A DNA stretch of 10,616 bases, taken from Bacilli bacterium (GTDB taxonomy: Bacteria > Bacillota_I > Bacilli_A > RFN20 > CAG-288). A model generated the notes under the pieces. That model saw only the letters and a list, made by a program, of their open reading frames with translations, had not been told where the DNA came from and made no database searches. This document shows, piece after piece, positions 1 to 6,406 of this stretch. The translations under genes were made by a program, and so were the position numbers. The stretch lies in assembly GCA_900763245.1 (NCBI GenBank), contig CAAFJQ010000026.1, forward strand, positions 1-10,616, given 5' to 3'. The number at the start of each line of letters is the position of its first letter. Position 1 is the stretch's first letter.

Positions 1-128
1 CCCAACTTGATTATCTTAAACATGAATGAAATACTTCTTTTCAATGATAAATGCTTAATTAAACAACTGAATCCTTTTACCATCTTTCCATTTACAAAGA
101 AAAGATAAAACAAAGTCTCTTGCTGTTA

Positions 129-134
129 TATAAT
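129..134 (+). promoter_or_regulatory. Candidate -10 box for the small TS-N-like gene
   Basis: A perfect TATAAT lies 37 bases before the ATG at 172. No convincing -35 hexamer sits 16-18 bases upstream (the sequence there is A-rich, around TAAAAC), and there is no TG extension. The call rests on the -10 match and position alone. The rest of bases 1-171 is AT-rich and holds nothing else I can name. Confidence 0.3.
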
Positions 135-171
135 ATTGATAGTCCACAAGAAAGTATAAAAGGTAACGAAT

Positions 172-483
172 ATGTTAAATCAAGACCAAAGAAGCAGACT
201 CAAACTACTAAGAACCATGTCAGGAAACACCTGCTCAAGAAAAGAAGCAAAAAAAGCCCTTATCGATAACTATTGGGATACATCCATGGCTTTGGAATGG
301 ATTCACTTAAAAAAAGAAAATCCGGAAGCTTCTCTTGAAGAATTCCATAAATCTTATGATATCGCTCGTTCCAAAGCAGCTGTCTTACCTAGCGACAGAT
401 ACGATTTAGGCAACTCCGCTGTCAAGCCGAACAGACAGCAAAGAAGAGCAGAAAAGAAAGCAAAAAACAAAAAGAAGAAATAG
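172..483 (+). CDS. Small protein with TS-N/UBA-like N-terminus and Lys/Arg-rich tail
   Basis: This 103-residue soluble protein has no signal peptide or membrane segment. Residues about 8-48 look like the TS-N/UBA three-helix fold found at the N-terminus of elongation factor Ts: LKLLRTMSGNT, then KEAKKAL, then MALEWIHLKK, matching the spacing of the EF-Ts pattern LRE-TGAG / CKKAL / AIEWLR. The EF-Ts core domains that bind EF-Tu are absent, so it is not EF-Ts. Residues 51-85 are unassigned. The tail from about 86 starts NRQQRRAEKK and ends in a run of lysines, which suggests contact with RNA, ribosomes or another acidic partner (inference). AAAGG lies 8 bases before the ATG. The gene is probably monocistronic and ends 7 bases before a terminator shared with the opposing ABC-F gene. 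Good codon structure makes it likely real; its function is unknown. Confidence 0.75.
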   Translation: MLNQDQRSRLKLLRTMSGNTCSRKEAKKALIDNYWDTSMALEWIHLKKENPEASLEEFHKSYDIARSKAAVLPSDRYDLGNSAVKPNRQQRRAEKKAKNKKKK

Positions 484-490
484 ATTCAAC

Positions 491-520
491 GAAAAACGGA
501 TGGTCGCCCATCCGTTTTTC
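491..520. terminator. Bidirectional Rho-independent terminator between convergent genes
   Basis: A perfect 13-bp inverted repeat pairs GAAAAACGGATGG (491-503) with CCATCCGTTTTTC (508-520) around a TCGC loop. The GC-rich core is flanked by A5 on one side and T5 on the other, so it can form a terminator with a U-tract on either strand. It starts 7 bases after the stop of the small + strand gene and ends 2 bases before the stop codon of the ABC-F gene on the minus strand, so it probably serves both. Confidence 0.9.
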
Positions 521-522
521 AG

Positions 523-2109
523 TTAAATCACGTTCTTTTCCTGAAGTTCTTCAAACTCATCATAAGTCAGATAACGATCGACATAACTGCCATCCGCTTT
601 GATGTAGATGATTCTATTGGCGATGGAGTTGATAAGCTGTCTGTCATGAGAGGTGAAAAGAAGAACGCTCTTTGTTTCCTGCATCGCTCTGTTGAGAGAT
701 TCGATCGATTCAAGATCGAGGTGGTTAGTCGGATCATCAAGCATGATGAGGTTTCCAGGATTGAGCATAATACGGGAGAAACGAAGTCTGACTTTCTCTC
801 CGCCTGAGAGAACCTTGACCTGCTTTAAGGCTTCCTCTCCGGAGAAGAGCATTCTTCCCAAGTATCCTCTGATATAGGAATCAAGGTTTTCCTTCGAATA
901 AGGTCTAAGATAATTGACTAAGTTTGTTTCGACATCATCGAATTCGCTCAAAGAGGAAGGAATGTACTGTTCATGAATGGTAATACCATACTTAAACGTA
1001 CCTTCAAACTCTTCATCTCTTCCATCGAGGACATCGAAGAGTTTTGTAATAGCAAGAGAATTATCGGCCAAGAAGGCAACCTTATCCGTATTCTTCAAAA
1101 CGATGTTAAGATCTTTGAAGAATCCGTCTTTAGAAAGATGATCCATGAAAAGGACATCGTTTCCAAGCTGGAATTCAGATCTGAAGTCAATGAAAGGATA
1201 CTTTCTCGAAGAGGGTTTGATATCATCAAGGACGATCTTATCAAGAGCTTTCTTACGGCTTGTGGCCTGACGTGATTTGCTGGCATTGGCAGCAAAGCGG
1301 GCAATGAAGTCCTTCAGCTCCTTGATTCTTTCTTCCTTCTTCTTGTTCTGATCTTTCATCTGAGCCTGAATCAACTGACTGGAAGAATACCAGAAATCAT
1401 AGTTTCCGACAAACTGATTGATCTCTTTGTAATCGACATCAAGGATTCTGGTGCAGACTCTATTGAGGAAGTAACGGTCATGAGAGACGATGAGAATCGT
1501 ATTGGGGAAGTTGATCAGATATTCTTCCAACCAATTGCAGGTTCTGGCATCGAGGTTATTGGTAGGTTCATCGAGAATCAGAATGTCCGGATTACCGAAT
1601 AAGGCCTGAGCCAGAAGGACTTTGACCTTCATTCTGGCATCGAGTTCCTTCATCTGTTTATGATAGAACTCTTCTGTGATACCCAAAGACTGAAGAAGCT
1701 CTTCAGCGTTGCTCTCTGCATTCCAGCCATCCATCTCAGCAAATTCGTTTTCAAGAACGGCTGCCTTTTCGCCATCTTCATCGCTGAAATCCTCTTTCTG
1801 GTAAAGAGCGTCTTTCTCATCCATGACATCGACTAACCTCTTATATCCTAAAAGGACTGTTCTTAAGACTTCGACATCATCAAAAGCATTGTGATCCTGT
1901 CTTAAAATGGACATGCGCTCCTTGGGATCGATAGAGACATTGCCGCTAGTCGGCTCTAGCTCTCCTGAGATGATGCGAAGAAGTGTAGACTTGCCGGCTC
2001 CATTTGCACCGATGATGCCATAGCATTCGCCTGGCGTGAAGGCGATATTGACATCTTTGAAGAGGACTCTTCCTCCAAACTGCATCGAAAGATTGTTGAC
2101 TGTTAACAT
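523..2109 (-). CDS. ykpA: ABC-F family ATPase, YkpA/YbiT type
   Basis: This 528-residue cytosolic protein has two ATP-binding cassettes joined by a charged linker and no membrane domain, so it is an ABC-F protein rather than a transporter subunit. Cassette 1 has Walker A GANGAGKS (34-41), Walker B ILDEPTNNLD (178-187) and switch SHDRYF (209-214). The linker (about 245-305) carries ARFAANASKSRQATSR (270-285), the hallmark of the YbiT/YkpA group. Cassette 2 has signature LSGGE (434-438), LDDPTNHLD (457-465) and SHDR (487-490). Family members act on translating ribosomes at the E site; antibiotic resistance is not implied for this subgroup. Cassette 2 Walker A is degenerate (ADNSLAIT, 348-355) and the cassette 1 signature is replaced by LDARM (156-160), leaving one canonical composite ATP site. 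GGAGGT (2115-2120) lies 5 bases before the ATG. It follows lipoprotein B in the same direction across a 61-bp gap that contains a hairpin. Confidence 0.93.
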   Translation of the reverse strand: MLTVNNLSMQFGGRVLFKDVNIAFTPGECYGIIGANGAGKSTLLRIISGELEPTSGNVSIDPKERMSILRQDHNAFDDVEVLRTVLLGYKRLVDVMDEKDALYQKEDFSDEDGEKAAVLENEFAEMDGWNAESNAEELLQSLGITEEFYHKQMKELDARMKVKVLLAQALFGNPDILILDEPTNNLDARTCNWLEEYLINFPNTILIVSHDRYFLNRVCTRILDVDYKEINQFVGNYDFWYSSSQLIQAQMKDQNKKKEERIKELKDFIARFAANASKSRQATSRKKALDKIVLDDIKPSSRKYPFIDFRSEFQLGNDVLFMDHLSKDGFFKDLNIVLKNTDKVAFLADNSLAITKLFDVLDGRDEEFEGTFKYGITIHEQYIPSSLSEFDDVETNLVNYLRPYSKENLDSYIRGYLGRMLFSGEEALKQVKVLSGGEKVRLRFSRIMLNPGNLIMLDDPTNHLDLESIESLNRAMQETKSVLLFTSHDRQLINSIANRIIYIKADGSYVDRYLTYDEFEELQEKNVI

Positions 2110-2129
2110 ATTTTACCTCCCTGACAAAG

Positions 2130-2163
2130 AGAAAAGGCTACTGACTAGTCAGCAGTCTTTTCT
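2130..2163 (-). terminator. Hairpin between lipoprotein B and ABC-F gene
   Basis: On the minus strand this reads as AGAAAAG, one A-C mismatch, C-T-G, then the self-complementary CTGACTAGTCAG, then the returning arm ending CTTTTCT. The stem is about 7 + 3 (one G-U) + 4-6 bp and is followed by more pyrimidines (CTTTG). It starts 7 bases after the lipoprotein B stop, as expected for a terminator. It also ends only about 10 bases before the GGAGGT of the ABC-F gene, so it could instead modulate read-through into that gene. The T-rich 3' side is part of the stem rather than a clean U-tract, so strength is uncertain. Confidence 0.6.
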
Positions 2164-2170
2164 TGATTTT

Positions 2171-4063
2171 TTAAGCGACTCTTCTTGCTGATAACTGAAC
2201 CATTGCACCGAACTCTTCGGAATTTCCAGTGGAGAAAATGATATTTGCATTTTCACCGGTGTAATAGAAATCGGCAGCATTGGCAGAATAGGTCCAGACA
2301 ATGGAACCACGATCCAAGACGATGGTGGACATCGTCAAAGAGACAGGACGATCAGAATATCTTCCTTCATCCATGAAAGTATAGGTGAAAGGATATGCCT
2401 TATTGATTTCAAAGGTATAGCCAGTCCCTTCCTTTGTAAGCGTCAAAGAACCTGTCATGTCTTCATTGTAGACGACAGTAAAGGCATCCTTGACCATTGC
2501 TGTGGAATCAGTATTAGGAGCATCGCCCTTCCAGGTTCCGACAACATTCTTCTTGACCTGTTCAGCAGTCATCTTTTCCTGAACAGTGTAGATGAGTGTG
2601 CATTTGACAGAAGGATCCTTCTTGCTTCTGACTTCGACTTTGGCTTCGCCTAAACCGATGTTATGAAGTGCATCATCGCCGTCTTTGTCTTTGACGATTT
2701 CAACGATTTCAGGAGTCAAAGAAACGACTTCGATCTCATCGAGCGAATTATCAGGATTCTTATAGATGTAAAGTGTTTCGGTGTCATCTTTATAGTGATA
2801 GGTGGAATAAGTCTTGGCTGTAATCGATGCCAGCTTCGGAGAGACGACTTTGACGTCGACAGTCTTTCCGATTCCTGTCTCGGATTCGATAGTGAGTGTT
2901 GTTTCACCGAGTCCGATAGCTTTGACAACACCGGTAGAAGAGACAGAGATGACATTTTTGTCAGTGCTGTCTGTAATGGTGAGCTTGGTATCAAGGGCCT
3001 TCTCAGGAACGACTTCCTCAGCGACTGCTTCAACATACATGCAGACAGGGAAAGTGAGAGCATTCTCACTTGTTCTTTCTGTTCCGACACCATCCCAGGA
3101 CTGAAGGACAACCTTATAATCCGTCATGAAGTAATCAAGAGGATCGATAGCTTGTTCGTTCTGATCGATACGAGTGAGATAATCGTATTCTATCTTGCTT
3201 CCGAAAGTGATTTCGACTTCATCCTTGATCTCGCTGAGAAGATAAAGTTTTCCGGTCTGAACGTTGTTTTCATCGACTCCCGGCTGATTTTCCTGGAAAT
3301 CATATTTGTAGCTGATAAGTCTTCCCTTCTTGTCTAAGCTGAGATCGATGACAGCAGCATACTTGTACTTGTAATCGCCGATCTGTTCTTCCCATCCCTG
3401 GGTGACATGATAATCGACAGACTTGTCAGTGATGACAGGAGTAATATCATCAAAACCTTTGATGATGTTCTTGCTGATATTGCTCTTATAGAAAGAGTAA
3501 AGAGAATCAGCTGCATTGAGATAGGTCTTTGCCTGATAGGAATCACGGTTGGTGACAACGACATCCTCTTTGGATGCCTTGTCTCTTTCTTTTCCGTTTC
3601 CATAATCAACGATGGCATAGTAATCATTTCCTTCAATCTGATTAAGAGTCATGTAAGTATCTTCACTTACATCCTTGTCTTCTTTGTAATCATAGGTGAC
3701 AGTCTTGGTCTCTTTTCCGGATTTGAAGAAGGTGTCATTGCTGAAAGACTCGCCAGTTTCCTCTTTTTCGATGACATTGAAAGAAGCATAGCCTACCTCA
3801 TAGGAATAGTATTTTCTGTCGAAGATGATACCGGATGTGTTTTCACTCTCTCTTGCTGTTGTGTTGATGTAATCAAAGAGAGAAGAGATAGAATCAGCAG
3901 GCTCAAATTCGAGCTGTTCAGGCTGCGAAGTAGCAGGTGTGCTTTCAGTCTCTGTGTTTCCGCTGTCTGACGGTTTATTAACAGAAGAGGAGGAATCTTT
4001 TCCGTTTCCGCAGGAAATCAAAGTGAGCGATAAAAGCGATAATACAATCAAATTCTTTTTCAT
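2171..4063 (-). CDS. Surface lipoprotein B with Ig-like domains
   Basis: This 630-residue protein begins with a type II signal peptide, MKKNLIVLSLLSLTLISC; lipobox Cys18 is the predicted lipidated residue. Residues 19-55 are a Ser/Thr/Glu-rich linker that would hold the protein off the membrane. Residues about 57-330 are a mostly beta N-terminal domain with many Tyr/Asp residues that I cannot name. Residues about 355-407 resemble a Big_2 immunoglobulin-like fold (SSTGVVKAIGLGETTLTI). A second Ig-like unit spans about 410-495. Residues about 505-628 form a C-terminal beta domain with YNEDMTGS. No catalytic motif, sortase signal or membrane anchor besides the lipid is visible. The ATG overlaps the upstream lipoprotein stop (TAATG) and has only a weak GGA 9 bases upstream, so translation is probably coupled. 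It is a diverged paralogue of that upstream protein along its whole length. Binding or scaffolding at the cell surface is inferred; the substrate is unknown. Confidence 0.88.
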   Translation of the reverse strand: MKKNLIVLSLLSLTLISCGNGKDSSSSVNKPSDSGNTETESTPATSQPEQLEFEPADSISSLFDYINTTARESENTSGIIFDRKYYSYEVGYASFNVIEKEETGESFSNDTFFKSGKETKTVTYDYKEDKDVSEDTYMTLNQIEGNDYYAIVDYGNGKERDKASKEDVVVTNRDSYQAKTYLNAADSLYSFYKSNISKNIIKGFDDITPVITDKSVDYHVTQGWEEQIGDYKYKYAAVIDLSLDKKGRLISYKYDFQENQPGVDENNVQTGKLYLLSEIKDEVEITFGSKIEYDYLTRIDQNEQAIDPLDYFMTDYKVVLQSWDGVGTERTSENALTFPVCMYVEAVAEEVVPEKALDTKLTITDSTDKNVISVSSTGVVKAIGLGETTLTIESETGIGKTVDVKVVSPKLASITAKTYSTYHYKDDTETLYIYKNPDNSLDEIEVVSLTPEIVEIVKDKDGDDALHNIGLGEAKVEVRSKKDPSVKCTLIYTVQEKMTAEQVKKNVVGTWKGDAPNTDSTAMVKDAFTVVYNEDMTGSLTLTKEGTGYTFEINKAYPFTYTFMDEGRYSDRPVSLTMSTIVLDRGSIVWTYSANAADFYYTGENANIIFSTGNSEEFGAMVQLSARRVA

Positions 4064-6207
4064 TAGTTAAATTCCGTTAAATCCTTTCTATCCTGAGCAC
4101 GAAGAGTAAGTGTGAAGGGAGTAGCATTTTCACTATAGTCATAATCGATAAAACTTCCTTTGGCTTCATCAACTGTAACAGCGACAAAAGAAGTGAATCC
4201 TCTTCCGCCAGCATAACTTTCGGAAGTACCTGTGATCGTGAAAGTCAAAGTCTTTTCATCAAAGGTCCAATTGAAGCTTTGTTCAGCTTCAAAGGAAGCC
4301 CAATATCCAGTAGTAGAAGTCTTGAATGCACCTGTTCCATCTTCGTTGAAGTTGACAACGCCCTTGAATTGGTCAGATTCACCATAGAAAGTCTTAGCAA
4401 AAGCATTTGCTTTGAAAGCAGCTGCGTTAGGTCTTTCGACAACTGTGAATGTGATATCTTCTTTGACATCAGTGTTTTCAGTGGAAGCGACAGTGAAAGA
4501 AACTTCACCTGTTTTTGTTCCCTTGACAGCATAGGTGCCATCATCATTCTTTTTGATTTCAACATCACCTGTTGCACCATCCTTCTTTGTGAAGGTGACA
4601 TCCTGAGTGGCTTTTTCAGGAAGAATCTGAACAGTCATGGAGGAAGTTTCATTCATAAAGATATTAGAAGGAGCAGAAACAAAGATAGAAGCTACAGCAG
4701 GACGGACAGATTTGATTTTAATTTTCTTTTCCGCACCGAAGCCGTTATCGATGACCAATGTGAATTCACCTTCCTTTAAGACCTGCATGGTAGAAAGATC
4801 GACAAAGCCTTCTCCTTCTTCGACTCTTGCAAGATGAGGAGTGACAAGACTATCCTTCATATCTTTGGAATTAAAGGAAAGTTTCAAAGTAGATCCGTTT
4901 CCAACAACAATATTGTCTTTTTCGGTTGTATGCTCATCACCATTTAAGGAATAGGCGATATCGATATCATAATCATTCATTGCAAAGACAGAGATATCAG
5001 TCTTTTCCGATGTTGTCTTATAACCGCGTTCCATAGTGATTTCATAAGAAGCTCCTTTCTTTCCTACTGCATTTTCATTCGGAAGCTTTGTAGTAGAATC
5101 ACAATCTTCAGAATCGAAGGTGAGTTTAGCAACCTTTGCGCTTCTCATGAAATTATTTCCATCGAAAGAGAAGCTGATGTCAAATCTATCTGTTCCACTA
5201 TAAGAGAAATAATAAGCCTTCAGATCGAAAGTAATGACTTTCTTGTCTTCAGAAACAGCCTTATCAATATCCTTCAGATAATGATTGTAATTTTTTGGGG
5301 AATCAACATAATCAAGAAGTCCAAACGTAGCAGATTGAGAGAAGAAGAGCTTGTAGATAGCGTTAGCTCCTCCAAAAGCGGAATAAGAAGCCTTTGCATC
5401 GCTCTCTTTGATCTGTGTCATGCCAACGGCTTCGCTATCATCAGCGATGATGTCTTTGAAGACATAATCCTTGGAAACAGCGGAGGAAGAGCTGTTTAAA
5501 GCAGATGAAGAAGAGATGGAATAATAGATATCGTTCTGTCTTCCGATTTCCTGTGAGAAGAAAGTAGAAACTGTATCGCTTGCGTAATTTTTCTTATGTC
5601 CTTTGATAGACAAGACATCATTCTTACCAGCCTTGACATCATAATCCTGCCATGCAATACTGCCGACAAGTCCGTTATTGACGACATGTGCGCTCTTGAA
5701 ATAGGTGCCTTCTGTAGCGATTGCTTTTTCAAAATAGGATTTGAAAGAGCTGACATTGTTCGGAATGGAGGTGGCATCGATATCCTTGACATCAAGAACG
5801 GAAGGATCGCCGAATCCTTCAGAGACGACTTCGATTGTTACATCATGAGAAGGCATGGTGAAGACATAACTTCCCTCGTTCTGAACAAGATGTGCACTAG
5901 AAGAAGTGACAGAGAGAATCTCGACTTCAGTGCTCGCAACAGTGAAGGAAACTTCACTTCCAGGAAGAGCCTTCCCCTCAGTGAGACCTGTGACTTCGAC
6001 AGAGACCTTTTCATCCTTTGTAAAGGAAACCTGATATTTGGTTTCTTCTTTTTCAGTGACTGCTTCAGTATCCTTTTTGTCAGTGAGAACAGGATCTGTT
6101 CCTTTTGATTCTGTTCCACTGGAGGCATTGTTGTTTCCGCAGGAAGCAACAGTAAGACTCATCAGAGCAAGAACAGGTAAAAGCATGATTTTTTTGCTTG
6201 TTTTCAT
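4063..6207 (-). CDS. Surface lipoprotein A with Ig-like domains
   Basis: This 714-residue protein has a signal peptide with lipobox LTVASC (Cys23), then a low-complexity Ser/Thr/Lys/Glu linker to about residue 56. Residues about 57-128 form a small beta repeat ending in YVFTMPSHDVTIEV (114-127), a motif typical of beta-grasp/InlB-B-like repeats in Gram-positive surface proteins. Residues about 142-365 are an unassigned N-terminal domain with a Ser-rich stretch (229-244). Ig-like units occupy about 430-503 and 504-591, and a C-terminal beta domain about 596-706 contains NEDGTGA. EVSFTVASTE occurs twice (85-94 and 568-577). AAGGAG (6217-6222) lies 9 bases before the ATG. It is the first gene of a coupled pair: its TAA overlaps the ATG of lipoprotein B, which shares its layout minus the 57-128 insert. 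No enzyme motif is seen. A role as surface adhesin, binding protein or envelope scaffold is inference. Confidence 0.88.
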   Translation of the reverse strand: MKTSKKIMLLPVLALMSLTVASCGNNNASSGTESKGTDPVLTDKKDTEAVTEKEETKYQVSFTKDEKVSVEVTGLTEGKALPGSEVSFTVASTEVEILSVTSSSAHLVQNEGSYVFTMPSHDVTIEVVSEGFGDPSVLDVKDIDATSIPNNVSSFKSYFEKAIATEGTYFKSAHVVNNGLVGSIAWQDYDVKAGKNDVLSIKGHKKNYASDTVSTFFSQEIGRQNDIYYSISSSSALNSSSSAVSKDYVFKDIIADDSEAVGMTQIKESDAKASYSAFGGANAIYKLFFSQSATFGLLDYVDSPKNYNHYLKDIDKAVSEDKKVITFDLKAYYFSYSGTDRFDISFSFDGNNFMRSAKVAKLTFDSEDCDSTTKLPNENAVGKKGASYEITMERGYKTTSEKTDISVFAMNDYDIDIAYSLNGDEHTTEKDNIVVGNGSTLKLSFNSKDMKDSLVTPHLARVEEGEGFVDLSTMQVLKEGEFTLVIDNGFGAEKKIKIKSVRPAVASIFVSAPSNIFMNETSSMTVQILPEKATQDVTFTKKDGATGDVEIKKNDDGTYAVKGTKTGEVSFTVASTENTDVKEDITFTVVERPNAAAFKANAFAKTFYGESDQFKGVVNFNEDGTGAFKTSTTGYWASFEAEQSFNWTFDEKTLTFTITGTSESYAGGRGFTSFVAVTVDEAKGSFIDYDYSENATPFTLTLRAQDRKDLTEFN

Positions 6208-6244
6208 TGATATTTTCTCCTTAAAATTTTCTTAAAGCCTCTAA

Positions 6245-6273
6245 TATATAAGGTAAACTCAAATTAGAAGCAA
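6245..6273 (-). promoter_or_regulatory. Candidate promoter of the lipoprotein pair
   Basis: On the minus strand TTGCTT (6268-6273) and TATATA (6245-6250) are separated by exactly 17 bases, and the -10 lies 37 bases before the lipoprotein A ATG. The -35 matches the sigma-A consensus only at TTG; an overlapping TATATT two bases further would give a better -10 with 19-base spacing. It is the best candidate in this intergenic region. Confidence 0.4.
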
Positions 6274-6308
6274 TCATAAAACATTTAATGCCCTCTTTTT
6301 CTTGCATA

Positions 6309-6318
6309 AAAGCGCTTT
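6309..6318. promoter_or_regulatory. AAAGCGCTTT palindrome in the divergent intergenic region
   Basis: This perfect 10-bp palindrome lies between the divergent lipoprotein and dipeptidase genes, upstream of the lipoprotein promoter candidate. Its centre matches the core of LacI/CcpA-type operators, but the flanking TG and CA of the cre consensus are missing (TAAAAGCGCTTTAC). A LacI-family or related binding site is possible. A chance palindrome cannot be excluded. Confidence 0.3.
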
Positions 6319-6406
6319 ACCTCTTGACGATTTTACATCCTTATCAAATGGATAGATATCTAAAATCAAAACAAGTAAAATAGTGAAGTAAGATAAGGAG
6401 AAAACT

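Noticed and set aside
1..108. Open frame from the left edge to TAA at 106-108, about 35 codons, possibly the tail of an upstream gene
   Set aside because: It is short enough to be open by chance in AT-rich DNA. Its internal ATG has no ribosome binding site, the residues show no recognisable motif, and no terminator follows it.
523..2109. Antibiotic-resistance role for the ABC-F protein
   Set aside because: The linker motif places it in the YkpA/YbiT group rather than the Msr, Vga, Lsa or OptrA-type resistance groups, and no resistance determinant is nearby.
2663..3337. Long + strand open frame (224 codons) antisense to lipoprotein B
   Set aside because: It has no ribosome binding site or plausible domain, and its composition mirrors the Asp/Glu/Ser-rich codons of the real gene on the other strand. 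The same applies to 3407-3970, 4279-4779 and 5596-6108.
6324..6354. TTGACG as -35 of a dipeptidase promoter
   Set aside because: No acceptable -10 hexamer lies 16-18 bases downstream (the position reads AATGGA), so no promoter was assigned.
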